Shown piece by piece: positions 17,496 to 26,922 of a DNA stretch of 64,000 nucleotides. Positions within the stretch are counted from its first letter, which is position 1. Each line of letters starts with the position of its first letter. The DNA comes from an uncultured Lachnospiraceae bacterium (GTDB lineage: Bacteria; Bacillota; Clostridia; Lachnospirales; Lachnospiraceae): the NCBI GenBank assembly GCA_910587295.1, contig CAJULP010000025.1, positions 1 to 64,000 of the forward strand, given 5' to 3'. A program made the translations under genes and the position numbers. The notes below the pieces were generated by a model, which saw only the letters and a program-made list of their open reading frames with translations, was not told the DNA's origin and ran no database searches.

Positions 17496-19910
17496 TTACA
17501 TGTTCATGAAATCCATTTCTTTTTGAATCTCCTCGGGAATCTCCTTACCCTGTGTGCGGAGTTTCTGGCAGATATTTTCCATCTTATGGCGCTTTTGCTT
17601 CATCTTGATCTCGCCCCGGTCTACCAGATCCTGGTATAACGGGTTCGCCCGCAGTTTTTGCCGCACGGGAGAGGTAAAGGTACAATATGTAAAGAAGATT
17701 CCCCTTGCCACCTTATTTAATCTTGGCGAACTGTTGCTCTCAAACATGATCCAAAGCAGATAATCCCGCAAAAACATCTCCTTAAAATTATTCTTTGTGC
17801 GCCCTAAGTCTGTCTTGATCTTCTCCTTGGCATCCGTGGATAACTCTGAGTTTTTCTTATAAAACTGAATATAATCAAAGTATTCACTGGTGAGGGACTT
17901 TTCAGAAAGGTCATTCCACCTTGCCCCCTGTATCCTCTTACACATTTCCCAACGGAACTCCCCGGTAAGGCGGATCAGAATCGCTTCCAGATCCTCAAGC
18001 TGGAAGATGGAAAACAGCATTCTGGACGGTGTGCTCCTTCGCTTCCCCTCTATTTCCTGCCACATAACGCCTCTGTTTCCTACGTTGGGCATCAGGATAA
18101 AGTCCGGAAGCACTTCCACATGGATCACTTCTTTCGGAATCCCGGCTTCCACGTTTGCGTACATGGACTCCCTGTAATACGCGCCATAATCTTTTTCCCT
18201 GATTCCCTGCAGGATCTGGGAGATCTTCCCTGCCGACACCAGCATGGATTCCATTGGCTTCATTACGTTATGCGCGGAATACAACGGGCAGAACGTGCTA
18301 AGCCTTCCGTAAGTGATCTTATTCACCACCGGGAATAGATTTTCCAGTTCAAATTTCACCTTTGCCACGCTGTCGGTAAGAAGCTCTTTTTGTTCCTCTG
18401 CGGTAATATTCCCCATCCGCTTCTGCTCTAGCAGATATCCCACATAGTCCGTGTCAAATTCATTCCGGCTGGGTTCCTTCCGCTGGGCATAAACCTCTTT
18501 GAGCCACTGATAAATGGTATACACACCCTGATCCGGATCAGTAGGCAGCCGGTCTACCATGTTGTACAGCCAGACGGCATTCTGCTTCCCTGCAAGTTCC
18601 TCGTCCACATAGCCAAAGGCAAAGAACATGCGGACCACCTTCGGAACTTCCTTCTCCACACTGCTAAGGAAAGCGTCACAGTAGATCTGGTTAAATTCCT
18701 TGGTAAGCTCCTGGCGCAGGATCCTGACGTCGTCTTCCGTTCCGCCCTTATTCGGCATTTTCTTATATTTCTCCACATGGGCTTTAAAGGATTCCCGAAG
18801 CTCTTCCCCGGATCCGGCAAACTCTAAGATCACATCCAGGGAATTGCCAAGATCCTCTTCCGGTTCTTTCATAAGCTCTTCAGCGGGTATTTCCGGCATT
18901 TCCTGATTTTGAGGCTGGGCTGCGGAAACTTTTTCCGGCGCTTGGCCTGCCGCGCCTTCATCGGCCGGTTCCCCGGCAGCTTCCTCTTCCATGGCCAAAG
19001 CATCCTCAAGATCAGCATCCTCCACCGGAATTTCTTCCGGCGCTTTTTCGCTCCTTACGCCGCTTTCAATTTCCAGGATCCTCTTCACGATTCTTTCCTT
19101 TTGTAATTTGATATCACCGCCCCGTTTTTCAAACTGCTGGAGCATATCGTCCATACTTCCCCGCACAAACAGGATATCATCCGAGCCGCCGCTGCCGCTG
19201 TCCATGATCCGCTCATATAACGCAAACAAGGCATTTAACAGGCATTCCCCATCCTCATTCATCAAATATTTACAGATTGCCTTTTGATGTCCAAACAACT
19301 TCTGTGACAAGAGTAAAATCCCCCGTACATCCGTTGATATCTTGGCAAAAAAACCATACAGGAAATCAAAGTCGGTTTTCTGGTACTCCCACGACGCTGT
19401 GATGCGTTCAAAGGTGCCATAATATCCTTTGACCCACAACGGAATATCCTCCTTCACCGCCGAAAGCTCAGGATTTGACGCATACGCTGTTCCCCATGGC
19501 TTTATTCCGTATTTTTCACATAAAGAACAATATGTTTCAAAATTGTCGTGCAGACTCTTTTCCAGTCCCACTCCCTCTTCCCGGAAGGCCCGGTACTGGA
19601 CCAATATCTCATTGAACTGACGGAAGCAGGAAGACATAAAGCATTTCATCACCTCCACGCTGCTGTCAAACAAGCGCTTCATCTGTGCTGCGCCAAAGGG
19701 ATAATTAAGCGCTTCCATATCCTCCTCTACCTGGTACTCCATGCTCGTAATCCCATTCCCTATTTCCCATATACCAATCACATCCCCGCTCCGGAGGGTG
19801 TAACTTCCTCCCGGAAAGCTCACACGGACACATCCCTTTCTGATGATATAAAAAGTATCTACCTTCTGGCCTGCAGAATAAATTATTTTTCCCTGTGGAA
19901 ATGCTATCAT
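17496..19910 (-). CDS. Large protein with N-terminal cyclic-nucleotide-binding-like domain, function unknown
   Basis: About 804 aa. Residues 1-110 look like a Crp/Fnr-type cNMP-binding beta-roll (GKIIYSAGQKVDTFYIIRKG, then YTLRSGDVIGIWE), but there is no C-terminal helix-turn-helix. A helical middle is interrupted by an acidic Ala/Glu/Pro linker near residues 270-345. The remaining 450 residues are helical, with conserved-looking stretches (LPDFILMPNVGNRGVMWQE, ARGIFFTYCTFTSPVRQKLR) that I cannot place in a known enzyme family. AAGGAG precedes the ATG at 19910, 16 nt after the glpK stop. Context suggests a sensor or scaffold linked to glycerol metabolism, but that is only inference. Confidence 0.75.
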   Translation of the reverse strand: MIAFPQGKIIYSAGQKVDTFYIIRKGCVRVSFPGGSYTLRSGDVIGIWEIGNGITSMEYQVEEDMEALNYPFGAAQMKRLFDSSVEVMKCFMSSCFRQFNEILVQYRAFREEGVGLEKSLHDNFETYCSLCEKYGIKPWGTAYASNPELSAVKEDIPLWVKGYYGTFERITASWEYQKTDFDFLYGFFAKISTDVRGILLLSQKLFGHQKAICKYLMNEDGECLLNALFALYERIMDSGSGGSDDILFVRGSMDDMLQQFEKRGGDIKLQKERIVKRILEIESGVRSEKAPEEIPVEDADLEDALAMEEEAAGEPADEGAAGQAPEKVSAAQPQNQEMPEIPAEELMKEPEEDLGNSLDVILEFAGSGEELRESFKAHVEKYKKMPNKGGTEDDVRILRQELTKEFNQIYCDAFLSSVEKEVPKVVRMFFAFGYVDEELAGKQNAVWLYNMVDRLPTDPDQGVYTIYQWLKEVYAQRKEPSRNEFDTDYVGYLLEQKRMGNITAEEQKELLTDSVAKVKFELENLFPVVNKITYGRLSTFCPLYSAHNVMKPMESMLVSAGKISQILQGIREKDYGAYYRESMYANVEAGIPKEVIHVEVLPDFILMPNVGNRGVMWQEIEGKRRSTPSRMLFSIFQLEDLEAILIRLTGEFRWEMCKRIQGARWNDLSEKSLTSEYFDYIQFYKKNSELSTDAKEKIKTDLGRTKNNFKEMFLRDYLLWIMFESNSSPRLNKVARGIFFTYCTFTSPVRQKLRANPLYQDLVDRGEIKMKQKRHKMENICQKLRTQGKEIPEEIQKEMDFMNM

Positions 19911-19926
19911 ATATTTTGTCTCCTTC

Positions 19927-21420
19927 TTATTCTTCCGCCCAAAGCAATGCACATTTCACTGCTTTTTTCCAGCCCTTTAATAACGAAATCCTCTTATTTT
20001 CACCCATTTCATGAACAAACTCTTTTTCTAACTGCCAGTTCTCTTTAATTTCATCCCGGTCCTTAAAATATCCACAAGCAAGCCCTGCCAGATAGGCCGC
20101 TCCCAATGCGGTAGTCTCTATGCACTCCGGCCTGTATACCCTTGCCCCAAGAATATCTGCCTGAAACTGCATCAGAAAATCATTTGCACTGGCACCGCCG
20201 TCCACTTTCAGCCCTGCAATGGAAACCCCCGCGTCCTCCTCCATCGCCTTTAACACATCATATGTCTGGTAAGCGATGGATTCCAGCGTGGCACGGATAA
20301 AATGCTCCTTATTGCACCCTCTGGTAATCCCTACGATCGTTCCCCTGGCATAAGGATTCCAATAAGGAGCCCCCATCCCCGCAAAGGCAGGAACCACGTA
20401 AACGCCCTCCGTATCGTCCACTTTATCTGCATAGTCCTTTGTCTGGGATGCCTTGTTTACCATCCGCATCCCATCCCGCAGCCACTGCACCGCTGCCCCC
20501 GCAACAAACACACTGCCCTCTAAGGCATACTCTACCTGGTCTCCCGCACTGGCCGCAATGGTGGTCAAAAGCCCGTTTCCTGATGTGATCGCCTCTTCCC
20601 CGGTATTCATCAAAAGGAAACACCCGGTTCCATATGTATTTTTTACCTGCCCTTTGCTAAAACAGCATTGCCCGAAAAGCGCCGCCTGCTGGTCTCCCGC
20701 TATTCCTGCAATAGGAATCCTGCCTCCCAGCACACTGCTTTCCGTATAACCGTAAATGCAACTGGATGGTTTCACCTGGGGCAGCATGGATGCCGGGATA
20801 TGAAAAAGGGAAAGAAGCTCCTCATCCCAGCAAAGCCGGTGGATATCATAAAGCATAGTCCTCGATGCGTTGGTATAATCCGTCACATGGATCTCACCTT
20901 TGGTCAGGTTGTAGATCAGCCAGCTGTCCACCGTTCCAAAAAGCAATTCACCGGCCTTGGCACGCTCCTTTGCCTCCGGTACATGCTCTAAGATCCATTC
21001 CACCTTCGTGGCGCTGAAATAGGCATCCGGCACCAGCCCGGTCTTTTCCCGTATCATATCCCCATATCCGTCTTTAACCAGCTCATCAATCCTTTTTGCG
21101 GTCCTGCGGCATTGCCATACGATGGCCGGATAAACCGGCTCCCCGGTCCTTTTATCCCAGACAATTGTAGTCTCCCGCTGATTGGTGATCCCGATTGCCG
21201 CAATATCTTCCGGCGCCGCACCGATCATTGCCATGGCTTCCGTCGCCACGGCAAGCTGAGATGACCAAATCTCCATCGGATTGTGCTCCACCCAGCCGGG
21301 CTTAGGGTAACTTTGGGTAAATTCCTTCTGCGCCATACTCAGTATTTCCCCTTTTTTGTTAAAAAGAATACACCGGGAGCTGGTAGTTCCCTGATCAAAT
21401 GCCATGATATATTTACTCAT
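19927..21420 (-). CDS. glpK: Glycerol kinase
   Basis: A FGGY-family kinase that phosphorylates glycerol to sn-glycerol-3-phosphate. DQGTTSSRCILF at the N-terminus, the WNPYARGTIVGITRG segment, and the C-terminal signature GLKVDGGASANDFLMQFQ are intact; 497 aa is the standard length. The Lys/Arg-rich regulatory loop residues cannot be judged. It overlaps the stop of the upstream FAD-oxidoreductase gene (ATGA) and is followed by the cNMP-domain gene, so one transcript encodes glycerol phosphorylation and oxidation. Confidence 0.97.
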   Translation of the reverse strand: MSKYIMAFDQGTTSSRCILFNKKGEILSMAQKEFTQSYPKPGWVEHNPMEIWSSQLAVATEAMAMIGAAPEDIAAIGITNQRETTIVWDKRTGEPVYPAIVWQCRRTAKRIDELVKDGYGDMIREKTGLVPDAYFSATKVEWILEHVPEAKERAKAGELLFGTVDSWLIYNLTKGEIHVTDYTNASRTMLYDIHRLCWDEELLSLFHIPASMLPQVKPSSCIYGYTESSVLGGRIPIAGIAGDQQAALFGQCCFSKGQVKNTYGTGCFLLMNTGEEAITSGNGLLTTIAASAGDQVEYALEGSVFVAGAAVQWLRDGMRMVNKASQTKDYADKVDDTEGVYVVPAFAGMGAPYWNPYARGTIVGITRGCNKEHFIRATLESIAYQTYDVLKAMEEDAGVSIAGLKVDGGASANDFLMQFQADILGARVYRPECIETTALGAAYLAGLACGYFKDRDEIKENWQLEKEFVHEMGENKRISLLKGWKKAVKCALLWAEE

Positions 21421-22844
21421 CTGCTATCCCCTTCCCACACATTTCCTGTCGCTACAACATCAATACCCGTACCCGCAACATTGGCAATCAGCACATCCCC
21501 TGCCTTCACCGGGGCTTTGGCTGCCGTGCGCCTTATTTCCTTCATACAATCATTTATCCTGCCCTTGGGGATTTCCCCGGCAGTCTTTACCGGAACCACC
21601 TTCCCTTTTCCGCCCTCCAGCTTAATAATGGAAGTCACCGCCCGCACCGGCGCTGTCATCTCATTTCGGGCATAAGTTTCTCCCTTTTTGCAGGTGTTCC
21701 CGGTAATCGAAAGGCTGCCATCCTCATTTTTCTTTGCCGTGATCAGACATCCCACCGGACAGCCAATACAGATCAACTGGCTGGATGCATCCCTGTCCGC
21801 AGGAAGGACGCATCTTGTCTTTTCCGGAATCTTTGGCCGCCTGGCTTCCCCCCAGCCGCCAGCCTGCCCTTTAATATAGTCCGCCGCAAAAGCCCCCGCC
21901 TGCTCGGCTTCTTTTGACACATGATCTACCAGGTCATGGACATGGAGCACATTGCCGCAGGCAAAAATCCCCCTTGCCGTAGTCTCTAAACGGTCATTTA
22001 CCACCGGGCCCTGGGTCACCTCATCCATCTTGGCTCCCGCATCCCGGGTCAGCTCATTTTCCGGTATCAGGCCGCAGGAAAGCAGGATCGTGTCGCAGGA
22101 TATATATTCTTCACTCCCCGGTATGGGATTTAGGTTCTCATCCACCGCAGATACCGTAACCCCTTCCACCCGGTTCCTGCCATGTATTTTCGTAACCGTG
22201 TGATTTAATTTCAAAGGGATCCCATAATCATCCAGACATTGCACGATATTTCTGCGAAGCCCTCCGGAATAAGGCATGATTTCCGCAACCAGCTTTACCT
22301 TTGCCCCCTGAAGAGTCATCCGTCTTGCCATAATAAGGCCGATATCCCCGGAACCTAAGATCACGATTTCCTTTCCCGGCATCCTGCCTTCTATATTCAC
22401 ATACCTTTGAGCCGTTCCCGCAGAATAGATACCTGCCGGACGGAATCCCGGTATGTTCATAGCCCCCCGGGAACGTTCCCTGCATCCCATGGCAAGTACC
22501 ACCGCATCCGTCCTTAACCGAAACATTCCCATGTCCTTATTCATTGCGGTGACCACACAAGGACTCCCTGGCCGGATATCTGTCACCATAGTCTTCAGTA
22601 AAGCGGGGATCTGCCGCTCTTCCACCATCTCTATATATCTGGCCGCATATTCCGGTCCCGTCAGTTCTTCTTTAAATGTATGCAGGCCGAACCCATTGTG
22701 GATACATTGATTTAAAATACCGCCCAATTCCCCGTCGCGTTCCAGGATCAGGATATCCCGGATTCCTTTTTCATAGGCTGAGAGTGCTGCCGCCATCCCT
22801 GCCGGCCCTCCTCCTATTACCACAAGTTCTCTTTTCTTATCCAT
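21417..22844 (-). CDS. FAD/NAD(P)-dependent oxidoreductase fused to DUF1667
   Basis: Two dinucleotide-binding motifs (VIGGGPAGMAAAL near the N-terminus and VILGSGDIGLIMARR near residue 160) define a disulfide-reductase-like flavoprotein, without a CxxxxC redox pair. From about residue 355 it continues into a DUF1667 domain with a Cys set (CIGCPVGC plus a later Cys) suited to an Fe-S cluster. In many Clostridia these two parts are separate genes next to a GlpA-like gene, so this is a fusion. AAGGAG lies 6 nt before the ATG at 22844, which overlaps the upstream gene by 8 nt. It likely passes electrons from glycerol-3-phosphate oxidation to an acceptor; which one is unknown. Confidence 0.85.
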   Translation of the reverse strand: MDKKRELVVIGGGPAGMAAALSAYEKGIRDILILERDGELGGILNQCIHNGFGLHTFKEELTGPEYAARYIEMVEERQIPALLKTMVTDIRPGSPCVVTAMNKDMGMFRLRTDAVVLAMGCRERSRGAMNIPGFRPAGIYSAGTAQRYVNIEGRMPGKEIVILGSGDIGLIMARRMTLQGAKVKLVAEIMPYSGGLRRNIVQCLDDYGIPLKLNHTVTKIHGRNRVEGVTVSAVDENLNPIPGSEEYISCDTILLSCGLIPENELTRDAGAKMDEVTQGPVVNDRLETTARGIFACGNVLHVHDLVDHVSKEAEQAGAFAADYIKGQAGGWGEARRPKIPEKTRCVLPADRDASSQLICIGCPVGCLITAKKNEDGSLSITGNTCKKGETYARNEMTAPVRAVTSIIKLEGGKGKVVPVKTAGEIPKGRINDCMKEIRRTAAKAPVKAGDVLIANVAGTGIDVVATGNVWEGDSR

Positions 22845-24336
22845 GGGCTTCTCCTTCCTCCTGACAGAGCTCCGCAAAAAACTGCCCGTCCCCATGCCCT
22901 TCCATCAGGTATTGGGAACCGGTGCCGGCCTTCCGGATTTCCGCCTCATCCACACCAAGCTCTGATGCAAGAATCTCTACCACTTTCGGATTGCAAAATC
23001 CTGACTGACACCGCCCCATCCCTGCCCTGGTACGGCGTTTGATGCCATCTGTGGTTACCGCCCCAAGAGGTCTTCTGATGGCGTCTAATATTTCTCCTTC
23101 TGTCACCATCTCACACCGGCAGATCACATTTCCGTAAGCAGGATTTCCGCGAATCAGTTCATGCTTTTCTTCATCGGAGGAAAGCGCCATATTAGGAATC
23201 CCTTTCCGGGTACCCGTAAAGTCCTGTTTCTTCTCCGGCTTTAGCATTTCTATAATCATTTCCGCCACATATTCCCCTGTTGCGGGGGCACAGCTAAGGC
23301 CCGGTGACTCCATCCCTGCCACATCAATAAAGCCGGGAGCATCTTCCGCTTCCCCGATCAGAAAATCTTCCGCGGCCTCCCCCTTTGGCATCTTCGTGAT
23401 ATGAGCACGGAGTCCGGCAAAGGAGGTGATCACCTGACTTTTCGGTATCCCCGGCACGCTGAAAGCCGCCTTGGCAAGCACTGTGTCCATTCCTTCTTTT
23501 GTGGTGTCCACACCGTCTTTCTCTTCGATATCCACAGCTGTTGGACCGGTAAGCAGATTCCCATGCACGGTAGGCGTAACTAAAATTCCTTTGCCCAAGG
23601 CAGTCGGAAGCTGGAATAGGGTATGGTCTGCCATGCTCCCTGCCCGCTTATCGTAAAGCAAGTATTCCCCTTTCCTTGGAGTGATCTTCATGGAAAGGGC
23701 ACTGACCATATTGTGGATCTCATCGGCACAAACCCCGGCAGCATTCACCACCAGCTTCGTCTTAAATACCTCTCCGCCAGCCTTGACAAGATACTCGTTT
23801 TCACACCGTTTCATGTCCGTAACCTGTCTGTCAAAACGAAATTCCACACCGTTTACCGCCGCATTTTCCGCCAGCGCAATGGTCAGCCCGAAAGGACAGA
23901 CGATTGCCCCTGTAGGCACGTAAAGAGCAGACACTGCCTGCTCCCCCACAGAAGGCTCCAGGGAAAGAAGCTCCTGCCTGTCTAAAATACGCAGCCCCTC
24001 CACACCGTTCGTCTCCCCCCGTTTTTTTAATTCTTCCAGTTTCCCGGTTTCTTTATCGTTAAAGCACAGCACCAGGGAACCGTTTTTCCGGTATGGAAAA
24101 TCCAGTTCCTTAGACAATGCTTCCATCTTCCGGCTGCCTTCCACGTTAAGCCTTGCCTTTAATGTTCCCGGCTCCGCATCATAGCCTGCATGGACGATCC
24201 CGCTGTTTGCTTTGGAAGTTCCCTCACATACGTCAGACTCTTTTTCAAGGACCAGGGTCTTTAGCCGATACCGGGAAAGCTCCCTTGCAATGGCACAGCC
24301 ACTGACACCTGCACCGATTATGATCACATCATACAT
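22837..24336 (-). CDS. GlpA-like FAD-dependent glycerol-3-phosphate dehydrogenase with BFD-type [2Fe-2S] domain
   Basis: The N-terminal Rossmann motif IIIGAGVSGCAIARELS and the DAO-fold body (SKANSGIVHAGYDAEPGTLKA) mark a glycerol-3-phosphate oxidase/dehydrogenase. The last 100 residues hold a BFD-like cluster motif, VICRCEMVTEGE followed by GMGRCQSGFC, as in GlpA. It would oxidise glycerol-3-phosphate to dihydroxyacetone phosphate. The ATG at 24336 is closest to the Rossmann strand, with GAAGGG upstream. It is followed directly by the FAD/DUF1667 protein and glpK. L-2-hydroxyglutarate-type substrates are possible for this superfamily, but glpK favours glycerol-3-phosphate. Confidence 0.87.
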   Translation of the reverse strand: MYDVIIIGAGVSGCAIARELSRYRLKTLVLEKESDVCEGTSKANSGIVHAGYDAEPGTLKARLNVEGSRKMEALSKELDFPYRKNGSLVLCFNDKETGKLEELKKRGETNGVEGLRILDRQELLSLEPSVGEQAVSALYVPTGAIVCPFGLTIALAENAAVNGVEFRFDRQVTDMKRCENEYLVKAGGEVFKTKLVVNAAGVCADEIHNMVSALSMKITPRKGEYLLYDKRAGSMADHTLFQLPTALGKGILVTPTVHGNLLTGPTAVDIEEKDGVDTTKEGMDTVLAKAAFSVPGIPKSQVITSFAGLRAHITKMPKGEAAEDFLIGEAEDAPGFIDVAGMESPGLSCAPATGEYVAEMIIEMLKPEKKQDFTGTRKGIPNMALSSDEEKHELIRGNPAYGNVICRCEMVTEGEILDAIRRPLGAVTTDGIKRRTRAGMGRCQSGFCNPKVVEILASELGVDEAEIRKAGTGSQYLMEGHGDGQFFAELCQEEGEAHG

Positions 24337-24353
24337 ATTATTAATCCCTTCTG

Positions 24354-25226
24354 TCACCATGTCAGGACTTCATGCCCGTCTTCCGTCACCGCCACCGTGA
24401 TCTCCCACTGTGCCGACGGTTTCCCGTCCTTTGTATAAACGGTCCAGCCATCGTCATCATCTATATAAATCTCATTTGTTCCCATATTCACCATCGGCTC
24501 TATGGTAAACACCATCCCTGGCACCATCAACATTTCCGTGCCGGCCTTCGTCACATAACTCACAAAAGGCTCCTCATGAAACTCCAGCCCTACTCCGTGG
24601 CCGCCGATATCCACTACCACACTGTAGCCGTTTTCTTTGGCGTGATCATTGACCACCTGCGCCATATCGCCTAAGAAATTCCACGGCTTTACCATGGTAA
24701 GCCCCAATTCCATACATTCTTTTGTAACCTGTACCAGCTTTTTCTTTTCTTCACTCACTTCCCCAATACAGAACATTCTGGAAGAATCCGAAAAATATCC
24801 TTTATAAAGGGTAGAAACATCCACATTTACGATATCTCCCTCTTTTAAGACCACTTCATGGGAGGGAATGCCATGACATACCACCTGATTAATAGAAGTG
24901 CATACACTTTTGGGAAACCCCTCGTAATTAAGAGATGCCGGAAACCCTCCCATCTTAACTGTCATATCATGCACCAGATCGTCAATCTGCCCGGTAGTGA
25001 TCCCCGGACCGATCATTTTTTCCACCGCATCCAGCACGGCAACATTGATCACACTGCTGTCACGGATTCCCTGAATCTGCTCCTTTGATTTCAACAGACT
25101 CCGATCCGGTACCATATGCCCTTCCAGCTCATAACGATGGATTTTTTCATCCATAGCCATGTGGCACACTTTATATTTTCTGCCGCTGCCACACCAGCAG
25201 TGGTCGTTCCTACCTATCTTTTCCAT
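24354..25226 (-). CDS. map: Methionine aminopeptidase type I with N-terminal SEC-C zinc motif
   Basis: Removes the initiator methionine from nascent proteins. Residues 6-22 are a SEC-C zinc motif (Cys10, Cys12, Cys21, His22). The pita-bread domain follows, with VNVDVSTLYKGYFSDSSR (two metal-binding Asp), GHGVGLEFHEEP, TIEPMV and QWEITVAVTEDG. The 290-aa length matches SEC-C type MetAPs. It overlaps the rpe stop by 17 nt and runs into the glycerol genes, though its role is general. A second map gene next to secY elsewhere is likely but outside the window. Confidence 0.95.
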   Translation of the reverse strand: MEKIGRNDHCWCGSGRKYKVCHMAMDEKIHRYELEGHMVPDRSLLKSKEQIQGIRDSSVINVAVLDAVEKMIGPGITTGQIDDLVHDMTVKMGGFPASLNYEGFPKSVCTSINQVVCHGIPSHEVVLKEGDIVNVDVSTLYKGYFSDSSRMFCIGEVSEEKKKLVQVTKECMELGLTMVKPWNFLGDMAQVVNDHAKENGYSVVVDIGGHGVGLEFHEEPFVSYVTKAGTEMLMVPGMVFTIEPMVNMGTNEIYIDDDDGWTVYTKDGKPSAQWEITVAVTEDGHEVLTW

Positions 25227-25887
25227 TTTGTTTTTCCCTAAAAGCCTCCTGAAATCTGGTTATGTTGTCAGATATACTGTTTTTCCGGAACACACCGGAT
25301 CCGGCAACAAATACATCCGCACCGGCATTAATGACTTCCCTGATATTCTTTTTACCTACGCCGCCGTCTACTTCAATTTTAACACGAAGTCCATGACTGT
25401 CAATATAAGAGCGCATCTGCCGGATCCTCTCATAAGATTCGGGGATAAAAGCCTGGCCGCCAAACCCCGGCTCCACGCTCATCAGCAATACCATTTCTAT
25501 CTGATCCAGATAGGGAAACACCTCTTCTAAGGGTGTAGCCGGCTTAATGGAAATCCCTGCCCTGGCGCCGCAGTCATGGATCTTTTTGATCAGGGCATCC
25601 GCATTCTCCGCAGCCTCCAGATGGAACGTGATCCCATCCGCACCACACCTTACAAATTCCTCTATGTATTTCTCCGGATGAACAATCATCAAATGGACAT
25701 CAAAAAACTGGCGGCTGATCGGCCTGATCGACTCGATCAATGGCATCCCAAACGAAATACTGGGAACAAACACGCCGTCCATCACATCAATATGGAGATA
25801 CTGCGCTCCCGCTTTCTCTGTTTCCTTTATCTGTTCTCCCAGCCTGGTAAAGTCCGCCGCCAATAGGGAGGGCGCTAAAATATACAT
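25210..25887 (-). CDS. rpe: Ribulose-phosphate 3-epimerase
   Basis: A TIM-barrel enzyme interconverting ribulose-5-phosphate and xylulose-5-phosphate in the pentose phosphate pathway. LAPSLLAADFTRL, HIDVMDGVFVPSISFG, HLMIVHPEKYI, MSVEPGFGGQAFIP and EVDGGVGKKNI are all present, giving the metal and phosphate sites. The start at 25887 matches the family N-terminus and has AAGGT upstream; an earlier ATG at 25944 would add 19 unrelated residues. It lies after the transketolase pair on the same strand, separated by a hairpin, so the two units share a pathway. Confidence 0.97.
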   Translation of the reverse strand: MYILAPSLLAADFTRLGEQIKETEKAGAQYLHIDVMDGVFVPSISFGMPLIESIRPISRQFFDVHLMIVHPEKYIEEFVRCGADGITFHLEAAENADALIKKIHDCGARAGISIKPATPLEEVFPYLDQIEMVLLMSVEPGFGGQAFIPESYERIRQMRSYIDSHGLRVKIEVDGGVGKKNIREVINAGADVFVAGSGVFRKNSISDNITRFQEAFREKQNGKDR

Positions 25888-25926
25888 TCTTTTTGACCTT
25901 TCCGTAATAATTGTATAATAAACGTG

Positions 25927-25960
25927 AAGTAAGAATGATCCCAAAGGACCATTCTTACTT
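25927..25960 (-). terminator. Terminator-like hairpin after the transketolase genes
   Basis: Arms AAGTAAGAATGATC and GACCATTCTTACTT pair over 14 bp with one G-U pair and a 6-nt loop, 15 nt past the stop of the transketolase C-terminal subunit. The plus strand carries the better T-run (CTTTTT), so the direction of action is not certain, and read-through into rpe is possible. Confidence 0.6.
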
Positions 25961-25974
25961 GTAACTTTTTATGC

Positions 25975-26922
25975 TTATTTCAGGAAATCTTTTACCTGCT
26001 CATAAATACCTTTTCCGTCCAATTTATACTTTTCAACCAATGCTGCCGCCGAGCCGGACTCGCCAAAGGTATCCTGCATTCCGATCTTGCATACCGGTGC
26101 CGGATAGGACTTGCAAAGGGCGTCGCATACAGCGCTTCCCAGGCCGCCGATCACGGAATGCTCTTCCGCCGTAACCACTTTACCGGTCTTCATTACGGAA
26201 CTGATGATCAGCTCTTCATCCAAGGGTTTGATGGTACAGATATTGATCACTTCCGCACTGATGCCATCCGCTTCCAACATTTTAGCCGCTTCCAGCGCAT
26301 TTCCCACACAAATACCGGTAGCCACGATGGTCACGTCGCTGCCTTCCCGCACCACTCTTCCTTTTCCGATTTCAAAATGATAATCCGGCACATCATTGAT
26401 CACCGGACACGCTGCGCGGCCAAATCTCATGTACACAGGACCTTGATATGCCGCTGCCGCTTTCACTGCCGCTTTCGCTTCCACATCATCTGCCGGGCAC
26501 ATGACCACCATCCCCGGTATCGTCCTCATCAGGGCAATGTCTTCATTGCACTGATGGGAAGCGCCATCCTCGCCTACCGTAATCCCTGCATGGGTTGCTC
26601 CAATCTTTACATTTAAATGCGGATATCCAACGGAATTTCTTACCTGCTCAAAAGCCCTTCCCGCCGCAAACATGGCAAAGCTGCTGACAAACGGGATTTT
26701 GCCCGTAGTGGCAAGTCCCGCCGCAATGCCCACCATATTACATTCTGCAATACCGCAGTCGATGTGCCTGTCCGGGTACGCTTTCTTGAACATGCCTGTC
26801 TTGGTGGCAGCGGCAAGATCCGCATCCAAAACTACCACATTAGGGTTCTCAGCCCCTAACTCTACCAGTGCGCTTCCATAGCTTTCTCTGGTTGCAATCT
26901 TTTTTACTGTATTCTCTGCCAT
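25975..26922 (-). CDS. Transketolase, C-terminal subunit
   Basis: The pyrimidine-binding and C-terminal domains of a two-polypeptide transketolase. ATRESYGSALVELG starts the Pyr domain; the catalytic Glu region FKKAYPDRHIDCGIAECNM and FAMFAAGRAFEQ are visible, then GVTVGEDGASHQ-like residues and the C-terminal domain (EEHSVIGGLGSAV). Length 315 aa. Its ATG overlaps the TAA of the N-terminal subunit gene (TAATG). Split transketolases are common in Clostridia and archaea. Confidence 0.95.
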   Translation of the reverse strand: MAENTVKKIATRESYGSALVELGAENPNVVVLDADLAAATKTGMFKKAYPDRHIDCGIAECNMVGIAAGLATTGKIPFVSSFAMFAAGRAFEQVRNSVGYPHLNVKIGATHAGITVGEDGASHQCNEDIALMRTIPGMVVMCPADDVEAKAAVKAAAAYQGPVYMRFGRAACPVINDVPDYHFEIGKGRVVREGSDVTIVATGICVGNALEAAKMLEADGISAEVINICTIKPLDEELIISSVMKTGKVVTAEEHSVIGGLGSAVCDALCKSYPAPVCKIGMQDTFGESGSAAALVEKYKLDGKGIYEQVKDFLK

